Of a stretch of DNA of 64,000 nt, positions 1 through 10,089 are shown piece after piece. Below the pieces are notes generated by a model. The model made no database searches and was not told the DNA's origin. It worked only from the letters and a program-made list of their open reading frames with translations. Position 1 is the stretch's first letter, and each line of letters starts with the position of its first letter. Both the position numbers and the translations under genes were made by a program. The DNA comes from Adiantum capillus-veneris. Taxonomy: Eukaryota > Streptophyta > Polypodiopsida > Polypodiales > Pteridaceae. The stretch is taken from positions 17,993,991 to 18,057,990 of the forward strand of contig CM043942.1 of assembly GCA_014529385.2 (NCBI GenBank), given 5' to 3'.

Positions 1-463
1 GAAAACCACAGAAATCAAACTACCTTTGGATGTCAGTAACTTCACTGAGAAGCATGCTCAGATGATGCTACCTGCTGTGCCTGACTTCAGGATTGGAGAC
101 AGGACCTATATCTTTTTACATGATGTGCAAAGTATCTTTTATTTAAGGGAGGACTTCTCCCTGGCTATCATTTCTAGAGTCCAAGAGGAGAGGAGTGGAT
201 TTGTTTCAGAGGATAGTAGTGATGATGAGGCAATGGAAACATCCAGCAATCCAATGGAATGCCTCCGAAGATGCTTTGAGAAAGCTGAAAAATAGAAGGA
301 GACACTACCTGATGAAGCCACCTTCCAAGCAATAAGACAAAGCCTAAGACCATCAACAAGTAACAAAGAAGTGGAGGATTGGTTTAACCATTCAGGTCAG
401 GGGTCAACTACATCTGTAGACCTGTGGCAGGAAAACCTCTTTCTGCAGGATGAGAGCTTCATG

Positions 464-469
464 GTAACT

Positions 470-522
<53 letters not shown>

Positions 523-547
523 ACTTACTCTGACATGATATGTGCAG
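464..547 (+). other. Predicted 84-bp intron filled by a (GT)n tract
   Basis: GT at 464-465 and AG at 546-547 flank a sequence dominated by a (TG)n run at about 474-520. Splicing joins two frames in phase 0 with no stop at the junction, which is the main support. Confidence 0.6.
474..520. repeat. (TG)n microsatellite
   Basis: A perfect TG dinucleotide run of about 23 units occupies most of the predicted intron. Confidence 0.95.
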
Positions 548-1039
548 TCTTGGATTGCTGACAAGGATGACTTCCTTTGGCGGCGGACTCGAGAGTATCG
601 TGGAAGGGATGCGGCCCAAGCGCAGTACCTTTCAAAGCTTTGCGAGTCGTCGATAGTAGTTTTTCACAATTCCATGTCACAAAAGGGTTCAATAGCAACT
701 TACACATTCAAGACACTATCACGCTTCTTGGGTGGACCCGTGCTGCCCAAAAGTGCAGATAAAGTCATTCTTGTGGACAAAGTGTTTGCTAGAGATTGTT
801 TTGGTTACTGCTTGGGCTATACAGGTGGTCGGGCATCGTATTACTACACTTACACAGCAATGGAACTAGCTCTTGGTAGACAAAACCCAGATGAACTTTT
901 AGAGCATGGCAAACATCTCATGATTCGTTACAAGGGTGATGTGCCAAAAAACAAAATTGAACCTTCAAAATCTTGATACACTTCAAGTAGCAATTGTATA
1001 AGATCATGTATTACATAAATTTTGTACAATGTCATCCAC

Positions 1040-3888
1040 TCAGAGTATCTTTCTCCACTTTTGGTTCACATACACCATTGTCTCTCTCCACCTTCGTTGA
1101 CTTTCACGAGCACCGGAGTTGTTGTATGCCATTGATCTTTTAACTTTTTGTTGTTGTAAATGTCTGATGGCTTGTGCTGATGCTGAAGAGGCCAAGACTT
1201 CTTTTGCCTGCATTCGATGAATGATTCTATGATAGAACCATTCAAATAGTTCTATCAAACTGTTAGCCTTCATTCGAGAGCCACCATGTCGTGTGTGTCT
1301 GAAATAAGCATTTCTCGCCATGTAATGAGACTTTTCCATCCCTTGGGTATTCCATATTGCTGGGTTCCCATAATTTTGTATAAAATATGGTAAATGATTG
1401 AAGATGATGTGTTGGATATGAAAACAGATTAGTTAGAATGTTTTACACTCACATAGTTGCACATAAAATAGAATCAAATACACGATAATACCATGTAGTG
1501 AGTAATTTGGGTGTCTGTCCATGCTATCTTGAATTATTTTTTGAGAAGGTTGAGATTCTCCTTGAACTTGTTCATATCACCTTGTGACCAGTCATCTTTG
1601 TTGCACATCAAAAATAGGACGTCTATTGATCGCCAAACCTCAGCCTTCGCGTTACGAGTAGTTGGTTCTTGGTCTTTGACTGCAATATGTAGCTTTTTCC
1701 AGCTCTGATACTCTACCTTGCTAACATAAGATGTGTTATATATTTTTCCATGTTTTGTTACCTTCGGATCTCTTGTACCTTGGGGTTTAGATAAAAACCT
1801 CCATGCCTTCACCCCACCGATGGATGGTTTGCATGGGACATCCTTCTCAGCAATTGATCTCTTTTCATCCCGCTCGATTTTCACATTGCCACCATGAAGC
1901 CCCATATCCGACAGTACCAATTCTAAGCACTGCAGGGCTACTTGTCGCTCTGCTGAGTTCTTAATCTTCCAAGAAAACCCGATATATAAGTAGACCAATT
2001 TCTCCACAATTCTACAAAGGGCATGCATTGTACAAATGTGGACATTCACAAGTGGTATTTTCAAAACTGGTTGAAAAGCAGGGTCCTCAATGTGACGTGT
2101 TGGAGCTTTTCTCCACCACTTTGGGTCCATGACCTTTGCAGGCTCCATGCAAAATAAACACGGTGACTTTGCCATTGCACCCATTCCACAATTATACATG
2201 CATTTTAATGTTTTGAGGTCACGTGCAAGATCCCACTGAACTTGAAAGTCTCCCCTTCCATCTAGACGTAGTACCTCTCCCTGGTTAGTCTGTCTATCAA
2301 TCACCTCCGGAATATTAGTTCGATGGAACACCCAATATAGAATCTCATGATCTTCTTTCTTTACCTGCAACACAAAATAAATGAGACTTAAGTAAATGTG
2401 AACATTTGAGCTTACCTGTGAATCCCGCTTACCTCAAACGCACCAAGCCACCATATGTTAGATTCTGATTGAACACTAAAGTACAAAGGATCATCACTGG
2501 GACACTTTGAGAGGGCTCTAGTCATTAAAGTAATCGTAACACGCTCTAGCTTTTTCTCTTTAACAAGCTCACACTCATCCACTTTTAACACAAAATGTAA
2601 TACCCCTCGTGACTCTTCAAATGTGATGTTGTGAAACTCCACCATTCTCTTCTGTAACATCTGTAGGTCCATAAAAATATTATTGAACTCATCATATGCC
2701 ATGTTTGCTCCATGGCCACTGTAAGTTGCTTTAATATGAAAGGGTGTCCAAGATAGTCTCCCTGTGCCTCGTTAAGCTGAAGCCTCTCTTTCCAAACACT
2801 TGAGGTTGATGGTAAAAGTTTGGATTTTATATCCTTCTTAACAAAGACGGATGAGACAGATTGTTGTATAGCCGAATATCCTCTTTTGCTTACACCAAGT
2901 GAATCAAGTGTGCCTTGTATCTCTTTTGCAGGCACTGAGTTCTCTGAAATAAAGCGGTCCACTACATTTCGTTGTAGGACCTTAAACTTCTTGTCATGTA
3001 CTATATCTGCTGCCAGGCTTCTACTTATGAGTGGCTTCAATCTCTTTCCTATATTGGCTTTGGGGTCAATGTTTTCCTTGTCAGGATAGATTGAATCTCT
3101 ACATGAAGGCAATGCATAAGTAAATAACAGAAAATTTGCTTCACTAACACTATTTAGGCACATGAAAACAATGTATAACAAGAAAAAACAAAAAGATTAC
3201 TTAACTAAGACAATGTAGCCAACCAAGAAGCATCACCTTAATGCTCGGATTCTTTTCTTGAGACCTCCGGATGCAACCTACAATGTTTCAAGATTGCGCA
3301 ATTTCTTCTTTCGGATACGACCACCCAAGATGGTGTCCTTTATTTGACAACTTCGTACCTTTCCTTTCAGTTCTTGTACCTCTGTTTTGTGTTGAAAAAT
3401 GGTAACCTGATCTGTAGAATGTAAATGTGAAAGGAGAACAATCTCACATTGTTGAGCTTGGAGAATGCCCTTATAAGTTTTAGCTTCTCTTGTAAGAGAT
3501 TTACAATAACCCAGAAGGCCCTTTTATCCATCACCACCAAAGGTCAATAACCTTGTAGGATTGACAAATGTGGAGACGCATTAGTCATTGGATTCTTAGG
3601 GTAGAGAGAGCCTCTCGTCCAGATATCTATGTGTTTAGCTCCATGAGCTCTAAGCGTGTCTATGGAAGCGGGAGGTATATGTGTGTTTGTTTTACTACGC
3701 TTAATCAATGGTTGGTACTCATTGTCCAAATCAATGTGAAGGTGATATTTGGCTCGTTTCTGGGTGACATTTGTGCCATTTGAGGAGTGCGCCATTAGCC
3801 AAATGTGCAGGTTTAATGGAAAGTGAATAGCGGTTGTGCCTTCGTCCCTCCATGTTAGCCTCATTCCCTCCATGTGGACGAGGTTCAT
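1040..3888 (-). pseudogene. DDE-transposase-like gene, complete but decayed unit
   Basis: Read right to left. An N-terminal block (3720-3545) has the pattern HLHxD, EYxPLxKR, then DIWTRGSLYPKNP. A charged helical stretch ends in KKRIRALR at about 3237, followed by a splice donor AAG|GT. A second exon (about 3108-2433) contains the LGVSKRGYSAI segment, then a core with VDECE. A 68-bp intron (2365-2432, GTAAGC...TTGCAG) leads to the exon 2364-1534, with ARDLKTL, then CxxC (CLFC) and HICTMHALC. The last exon (about 1365-1040) carries MEKSHYMARNAYFRHTRHGG. A central Asp, a CxxC insertion and a late E-x-S-H recall an uncharacterised DDE-type transposase-like family seen in many eukaryotes; that assignment is inference. 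Stops interrupt the coil (two) and a frameshift lies near 2745, so it is probably not functional. No terminal inverted repeats were found. Confidence 0.5.
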
Positions 3889-4082
3889 TCAATGCAGCTG
3901 AAAAGAAGATTATCGCTCAATCATTACGGACGAATGTTTAGAAGAGTAAAGAATGTACTTAAAGTACACTTTTTGAACTTTTACCATGAAAGACCCACCT
4001 CTATTATTCGCCATATTTTCTAGAGAGAGAGTGCGAAAAATACATTTTCTTAGAAGGCCCTCCAAATGACCTCCGAAATTTC

Positions 4083-5212
4083 CTAATTTGAGAGGTTGTT
4101 GTGCTCGTTAAACTGTATCTCTCTGCCGCCCTTACCTAAGAACGTTGCTTCAATATGGAATGGTGACCCAAGTTTCTCAAACACCTCATCGTTTACGTGC
4201 CGGCGAGTAGCCTTTACATGTGATGGCTTTGGCAGCAATGATCCTCTCTGTAGTTTATTTTGAGATTTTTTAGCTAATGCTTTGAAGAGTGTCCTGTATC
4301 CCATCTGCGAGATGCCACTCTCATCAAGTATTGCTTGCACTTCCATTGGTTCCAGCTGATTCTCGTTCATGAAGGAGGTAAGTAGCCTCCCTTTCAACTT
4401 ACGAAATTTTTTCTGAGTTATCATCTCTTCGATCAACTACTTCTTTTGGAACTAGACGGCTATAATGCACTCCTGCATTGAAGCCTGCACCGTTCGAGTT
4501 TGGATGCAGTAAAGACCTGCCAAAAAAGCACAATGCGTTATGATCATGTATAGGAAAGTAAGTGTATCCACTTCTTAATGAAGCACATTGAAGAAACAAA
4601 CTTCGAGTTACCTTAAAGCTCGTATTTGTTTTTTGAGGCCACCACTACCAACCTTCATGTTCTCAAGGTTGCACAGATCTCGTTTTCTTTTCCGACTACC
4701 AAGCACGGTGTCTTTCTCTCGCAAACTTGTGATCTTCTTCTCAAGGCCTTGGATTGTCTCTTTGTTTGATGAAATCTTTTGAGAGCATGCTTCATTAAGT
4801 TTCTTCAGCTGCATGTTCTCCATTGCAAGGAAGTTTCTTGCCTTTCCGCATTCAATCCTCTCATTTCCAAATGTTCGGTGTATCCCAATAGCCCATCCTT
4901 GCCATCGCCTGTGAAATGTAAGAGGTTAGTGATATTAGCAAAGGGAGGTGGCGCATTTGTCGTAGGATCCTTTGGATAAATAGACCCATCAGTCCACAAA
5001 TCCAAATGATGTTCCTTGTTTGTCCTTCTAAGTTCTTTCTCCCGTTGAGATAAGAAAGACTCCCTCCTACGTTTCTGCAACGGTGCGTACTCTTGCAATA
5101 CATCAACATGAAGATGATGTGTGTTCTTTCTTTGGGTAAGTGTTAAAGATGAAGGGGCCGAGGATTGTAAGTTCAAATTAGTGTTTTCATCAGGAAAAGA
5201 TGCGTTCTCCAT
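4083..5212 (-). pseudogene. Tandem partial duplicate of the N-terminal half of the transposase-like gene
   Basis: This unit repeats the first half of the gene at 1040-3888 in the same order. It has HLHVD, EYAPLQKR and LDLWTDGSIYPKDP (about 5110-4960), a coiled-coil rich in K/E/L (about 4840-4615) ending KKQIRALR with the same AAG|GT donor, and then the exon with ESGISQMGYRTLF and SPFHIEAT (4436-4083). Homology stops at about 4080, before the catalytic-like core. The offset between the two units is about 1.37-1.43 kb. A frameshift lies near 4430. The N-terminal block is better preserved than in the other unit. It may be a remnant of a second copy truncated by deletion, or a segmental tandem duplication. 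Confidence 0.55.
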
Positions 5213-6270
5213 TCCTAGATTTGATAGAGAAGAAGACGGAGAAATATCTCAGGTTTTGGGAGGGAAAGCCATATTCTCAAGTTTAGAGTTGATAGAGTTC
5301 GTGTGGCTTATGTTTCTGGAGGGAACGCTTGTAAGTTGGCATTTCAAATCATTAGTCATATGGTTAGTTGGATTCCTGACAAGAGAACGAAGGATAAGAA
5401 TGATAAAGACGGCGGCTACCTACCAAAGAATTTCATTTTGGCTTTTTGTTGCGCAGAAAAGTATCACATAAAATGCACAAGTTAACATTTTCATTTTCTC
5501 TCTTTAAGACGACGTGGCACTTCTTACAGGGCCCAAAAGTGAGTCCAACTGTCTCCTAATGTGAAGATGAATCCTTTTTGCAGCAAGCACCAAGACCCGA
5601 ACGTGAACCATTCGACTTTGTTAGTATGACTCCTCCTTATGAAGCAAGCAATTGACTATAAGATCAAAGAGACTAAAGGTTATCCTCCAAAAAATTCTTT
5701 GTGGTCTACTGATGGAATTACAAATTGGTTGAAAATGCCTTCTTCTTGATACTGGGCTTGGCAACATGGAAGTAGAGAAAATAAAAAAATTTCTATGCTT
5801 TTTTAGCACTTGATTTTTGATTAATGTAAACAGTACCTACTACCACCCCTACAAAGAAAATACACACACACACACACATAGATACAGAGCAAGCGAAAGG
5901 CATGAAAGCCTTGCATACCTAAAGAGGAAAACTCTGGAGTCCGGATGTTGCTGCACCCTGGGCCGTTGCCCTACCCTTGCATAGCAATACGTGCCGACTC
6001 TCGAGCTGCCTACCTCGTCGTCTCTTGCTTTAGATGGCTGGCCGTTGTGGCTGACTGCTGGGGTGCCCGCACCTAGACCTTGCAGACTTGCTCAATGCTG
6101 AGTTGCTCCCGCGGCCCGCCACCCGTGCCCTGCAGGTTGCTAGTTCTTGTTCGGTTCTCGGGAATGCATGTGGCGCACACCCTGCTACTTGCCGTGCACG
6201 ATGTTTCACTTCTAGAATAGCAATCGCAGACTCGCACTCGTGCTGCGTGCATAGAATTTTGATTTTTTGC

Positions 6271-6547
6271 TTAGGCCTTGGCCCTTGGCCCGCCTTGGCC
6301 CTTTGAATTTTGGTCCCGACTCCTTCAAAGTTTAGGCTTCCAGACTCTAGAGCCTTCGATCATTCAATGCACATCCACAATTTCCAGAATCCAGAGTCCT
6401 ATTTAGTAGTGGGAGGCTGGGAGCCGGCATTCCAGAGTAGATTAGACTCTAGAGGCCAATAAGTAGTAACTACTAACCAATTCAGACTTTAGGTCCTAGG
6501 AATCAATCGAGGCCCAAAGGCCAGGGCCAGCAGGCCAAGTGGCAAGG
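6271..6547. repeat. Possible short foldback element
   Basis: The left arm, rich in CCTTGGCCC (6271-6303), is roughly complementary to the right arm with AAAGGCCAGGGCCAGC (6515-6547). The match is imperfect and no flanking duplication was established. Confidence 0.25.
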
Positions 6548-6667
6548 AGTAGAAACATATATTTTTATATAATTTCTCAAATTTTTACCTGATGTATAGC
6601 CATTCATCCCTTTAAAAAAAGGCTATCACTAATATAAACCTTTAGTACAAAGGTCACATTTCTTCTA

Positions 6668-6785
6668 GCCGGTTTTTTGAAGTCTACCCTCGTTTTTTGA
6701 CCGGTTTTCTCTAAGGGAGGGACTCGAATAGAACCGGTTTTTGTAAATTTTAGCCGGTAATTTTACATACAACCCCGGTTTTTGT
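6668..6785 (+). repeat. Cluster of CCGGTTTT boxes
   Basis: Five copies of a CCGGT(T/A)(A/T)TT-like box lie within about 115 bp: GCCGGTTTTTT, GACCGGTTTTC, AACCGGTTTTTG, GCCGGTAATTTT and CCCGGTTTTTG. Spacing is irregular. Function unknown. Confidence 0.5.
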
Positions 6786-6937
6786 CAAACACTGCGTCAG
6801 ATCCTATAGAAATTGACAAAGCCTTTTTTTTTTTTTGGGTGTGAGCCTTCAAAACAAACTTTTGTGTACAAGGTTTTGTTCCCACGAAAGCACCATAGAG
6901 CACCTCAATCGACCCTGCTCTCGGACACTCCAAGCTT

Positions 6938-6940
<3 letters not shown>

Positions 6941-7024
<84 letters not shown>
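6941..7024. repeat. (CA)42 microsatellite
   Basis: An uninterrupted CA run of 84 bp, followed by a GA-rich tail to about 7055. The apparent His/Thr and Val/Cys open frames across it are artefacts of the repeat. Confidence 0.98.
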
Positions 7025-7027
<3 letters not shown>

Positions 7028-7147
7028 AGAAAGAGAGAGCGAGTGAGATAGAGAGAGTAGGGAGATGCCTCATCACCTCGGCACCGGAGGCTTTTGTCCG
7101 GCGGCGGAAGGTGCCATCGACATTGTCATCATCACCACTCTCAGGCA

Positions 7148-7168
7148 GAGAGAGAGAGAGAGAGAGAT
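7148..7168. repeat. (GA)n/(TAGA)n tract at the LINE 3' end
   Basis: On the minus strand the LINE 3' end reads AATAAAATCTATCTATCTCTCTCT. The tract may be the element's own microsatellite tail, the target sequence, or both. Confidence 0.8.
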
Positions 7169-8841
7169 AGATAGATTTTATTATCGTCCCTGGAGGTCAA
7201 ATATGACCTATGGGACCAAAGTTACATGTGATGTAGTATGTGTATGGCTGATGAGTGACTCTCGATGCTCCAAAATTGTAGTGATGAGAGTCGCAATGGA
7301 GAGCCCACACTTTGGCTGGGAGAGGAAATTGTGTAGGTCTAAGTTATGGCTGAAAATGTGAGAGAAGCAAGTTCGGATGTGATCAAAAGCTGAGCACTCT
7401 AGTAGTGTGTGGTACTCAGACTCTCGAACTTGCAGTGAGCATAATGTGCACAATCGATTTGACTCTTCTCCATTGCCCCAACGCCCTATCTCGCATCGAA
7501 GGAAATGGGAGCTAAGCCGAATTGCTGCGATAGTGCGTATCGCGGACAAGGGAATAGGCTCAAGCATGTAAGTGTGAGTACGGTTTCCTCTCTCAACGAA
7601 GAGCATGGTTTTGTAGTTGGGGGCAATATAGGTGGTGTAATGTATGAAGCGTGACCCACCGGATTTCTCCCAAGCCGTAATACATTGGCGTTGTAGAAAA
7701 GCTTCATTCACTTGAGAGTCAATTGAAGCATCATGTAGCAAGTGTAATGCATCCCATCTCCCAAACCACTTCTTTATGTCTTGCATCCATCCCGTGCTCC
7801 AGATCTTGCTTTTATGCGTCTTTTGAACTTTTTTGCTTGCTTCCCATGCAATTGTAGGAAGTCGATGTGAGGGGTTTTGACGCATCTTTATCATGTACTT
7901 CACAACCCTTTCCATGCCCATAATCTCAATTGGAAGAGATCCCGACTCAAGAAGTAGGAGCATATATGGTGTTTGTGTCTTAACTTGGAGAAAGTTTGTA
8001 AGAAAACGCTTTTGGACATTCTCAAACTCTTTCCAAGTAGACTTTGAGATGCTCTCCCGCCCCACACTTCAACTCCATAAAGAAGAACCGGTGTCACCAA
8101 TGCATCAAAAAGATACTTCTTGAGAACCCAACACTTGATGTTTCCCGCATTACACATGTTCTCAAATGCATAATATGCTCTCTTTCCCGCTTCCAAATGA
8201 CGCATAGCACATTCATGCCACTTGTGATTGGATGGAACCTCAAGGCCAAGGTACTTAAAGCTCTCAACAACTTCAAGTGTCTCCTTGTTGTACACAATGC
8301 ATGGCTTCTCCTTATGGTTGGTTTTCACAAGCATAACCTTTGTTTTGGATTCATTTACAATCATCCCACTATGCAAGCAAAAGTTCTCAAGGACAACCAT
8401 AAGCTTTTGTGCATCTTCAAAAGTGTGTGCTAGAAGCACTACATCATCTGCATACAACAAAAGCATGATTACCGCATTGCAAATAGTGACCTCTTCAATG
8501 CCTTCTTCTTGTATAAAGTCAAGTACCATTTGTTCCAATTGATCGATGCATAGACCAAAGAGAGTTGGTGACAATGGACATCCTTGTTTAACCCCAATAG
8601 TGCTTACAAAAATTTCTAAAATTTCTCTTCCCATGCGCAATTGACAAATCACCTTCTCATAGATTCGAGAAACCGCAAGCATAAACTCACTTGGCACTTG
8701 GAGTTCTTCTATCCTTCTCCACAAATTGTTACGTGGAATCATATCAAAGGCTTTCTTAAAGTCCACAAAACAACATGGTTGATCTCTATCCATGCAAGCA
8801 TAAAAGGGAGAATCATTATGAGGAATGTAGCAACCGGCTAC

Positions 8842-8847
<6 letters not shown>
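7169..8847 (-). mobile_element. 5'-truncated LINE (reverse transcriptase to 3' end)
   Basis: The minus strand encodes a non-LTR reverse transcriptase that starts abruptly at the first catalytic block (CFVDFKKAFD, about 8770). It continues through GVKQGCPLSPTLF and the active-site box LLYADDVVLLA (about 8465-8430), then SFKYLGLEV and TPVLLYGVEVW. A one-base frameshift near 8055 separates this from the C-terminal part (8065-7208), which ends in a zinc-finger-like segment CTLCSLQVRESEYHTLLECS. The endonuclease and ORF1 are missing, as expected from 5' truncation during reverse transcription. The clade is uncertain; the short-repeat tail rather than poly(A) would fit an RTE-like element. The catalytic Asp pair is intact. 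Confidence 0.85.
7208..8800 (-). pseudogene. LINE reverse transcriptase ORF, frameshifted
   Basis: This is the coding part of the truncated LINE above. The RT palm and fingers are readable from about 8790 to 8060, and the thumb plus C-terminal Cys/His region from 8065 to 7208. One frameshift at the VEVWGG/RESIS junction is the only interruption I see, so this copy is fairly young. Confidence 0.85.

Positions 8848-8894
<47 letters not shown>
8848..8894. repeat. (GA)n microsatellite at the LINE 5' junction
   Basis: A perfect GA run of about 23 units that directly abuts the truncated 5' end of the LINE. Confidence 0.95.
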
Positions 8895-8896
<2 letters not shown>

Positions 8897-10089
8897 CAGC
8901 CCCGACACCGACACTGCCTCCTCGACATCGTGACTTATTGATCCGCATCGGCACATCGGTTTCTGACACCGATTCTCATCATTTGGCATCAACTCGACTT
9001 CACTTCTTATTGCGGTGGATTTTTGACATCCGACCTCGACACTGAGCATTCCTGTGGAGGAGCACTTTCTCGTGGACAATCGTGCTTGCCACACGTACGG
9101 GTGAGGTGCCTCTACCACAGAGAAGTGACACCCGGCATTGGTAGCGAGCACATCGATCGTGCTCTATGGCACGGTTTTTGACTATGACACCTTTGGTGGC
9201 TATTCAAATAGCGCATTCCCGCCGGACGGAAAAAATTGGCACATAGCAACAGCGACACGCAAGTTATAGGTTATAGGGGGCTTTTCAGCCGGTTTACACA
9301 CAGATTCTCCAGGTTTCTTGACACAACGCTTTTACAAGTGATTAAACAGTCATTTGACAGTAGTTTCTCTGCGGGAAGATGCGTTGACATATGCATTCTC
9401 TATGTGAGCACACCTAGTGCTACTGGGCTCTTTTGAGAGCAGATATCCCCGCAAGGATCACTTTTACTGCATGAAATATTTCTTGGCGCCTATTTGAGTG
9501 TGGTTTACTCACATACATTGAGTTGTGGATACTACCCATTGTACTACATGTGGAGCCATTTTTTGCTATTTTGGCAGTTTTTCCCGACCGTTTCTTAGGC
9601 TTGGACCGGAAGAGCCCTTTCTGAGACCGTAGCTAGTCCATTTGTGTCTGTTTTAGCCTTTCGGAGGGTCGATAGCGTGATATTTTCTTTGAGCTATGGT
9701 ATTCTCGAATGTTGAGATACCTTCAGTGATATAGATAGCTGGAGTTTTCCTTAACAGTACCCTCGCCATAGGACATGCATTTGGACGGTTTTTTGTGCTT
9801 TTGCCACCGAGTTGGCGGTCACACAACAATGGTTTTGTGCAGTATATGCCAAGTGATTGTTCTTTTGAGCAGTTTATGCGTTTTTGAGTTGAATTCTGAC
9901 TCATCATACAAAGGAGACTTTGACAGGATTTTCCCGCGAGTCCGTCCTATGCGTTCTTGGCAATTCTACTTGTTCTTACACGTGATTGTACTACATTTTG
10001 TCTTGAGTTTTTGCTCCTATTCTAGGGGAAACTCTACTAAAACTGTCCCATACAATACACCATAAGTTCTTGGCTACATTCTCTTAATC

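Larger units (their letters stand above)
2..976 (+). pseudogene. Unrecognised gene, 3' part, with in-frame stop
   Basis: The reading frame enters at the left edge, so the 5' end is outside the window. Exon sequence runs to 463, where ATG is followed by GTAACT (donor). An 84-bp intron ends at TGTGCAG (546-547) and the frame resumes at 548 in phase 0, ending with a stop at 974-976. The joined frame is open except for TAG at 293-295, which lies inside otherwise continuous sequence. The protein has an acidic serine/glutamate stretch (about 200-240), a tryptophan-rich patch (SWIADKDDFLWRR), and a C-terminal part rich in Y and G (GYTGGRASYYYTYT). I do not recognise the family. It converges on the transposase-like gene at 1040-5212 and could be a second gene of the same element or an unrelated host gene. 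The stop suggests a pseudogene, but a further unseen intron cannot be excluded. Confidence 0.5.
5213..6940. other. Non-coding stretch
   Basis: No gene is supported. The stretch holds a short (CA)n run at 5863-5879, GC-rich sequence at 5940-6300 with only short unconvincing frames, a possible foldback at 6271-6547 and a cluster of CCGGTTTT boxes at 6668-6785. Confidence 0.6.

Noticed and set aside
474-520. Tandem repeats here and elsewhere as CRISPR-like arrays
   Set aside because: They are simple-sequence microsatellites or two-copy tandem duplications, without spacers, in plant DNA.
6813-7170. Open frames with long His-Thr or Val-Cys runs
   Set aside because: They are translations of the (CA)42 tract and start and stop around it by chance.
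8044-8542. Plus-strand frames across the truncated LINE
   Set aside because: They are antisense shadows of the reverse transcriptase on the minus strand.
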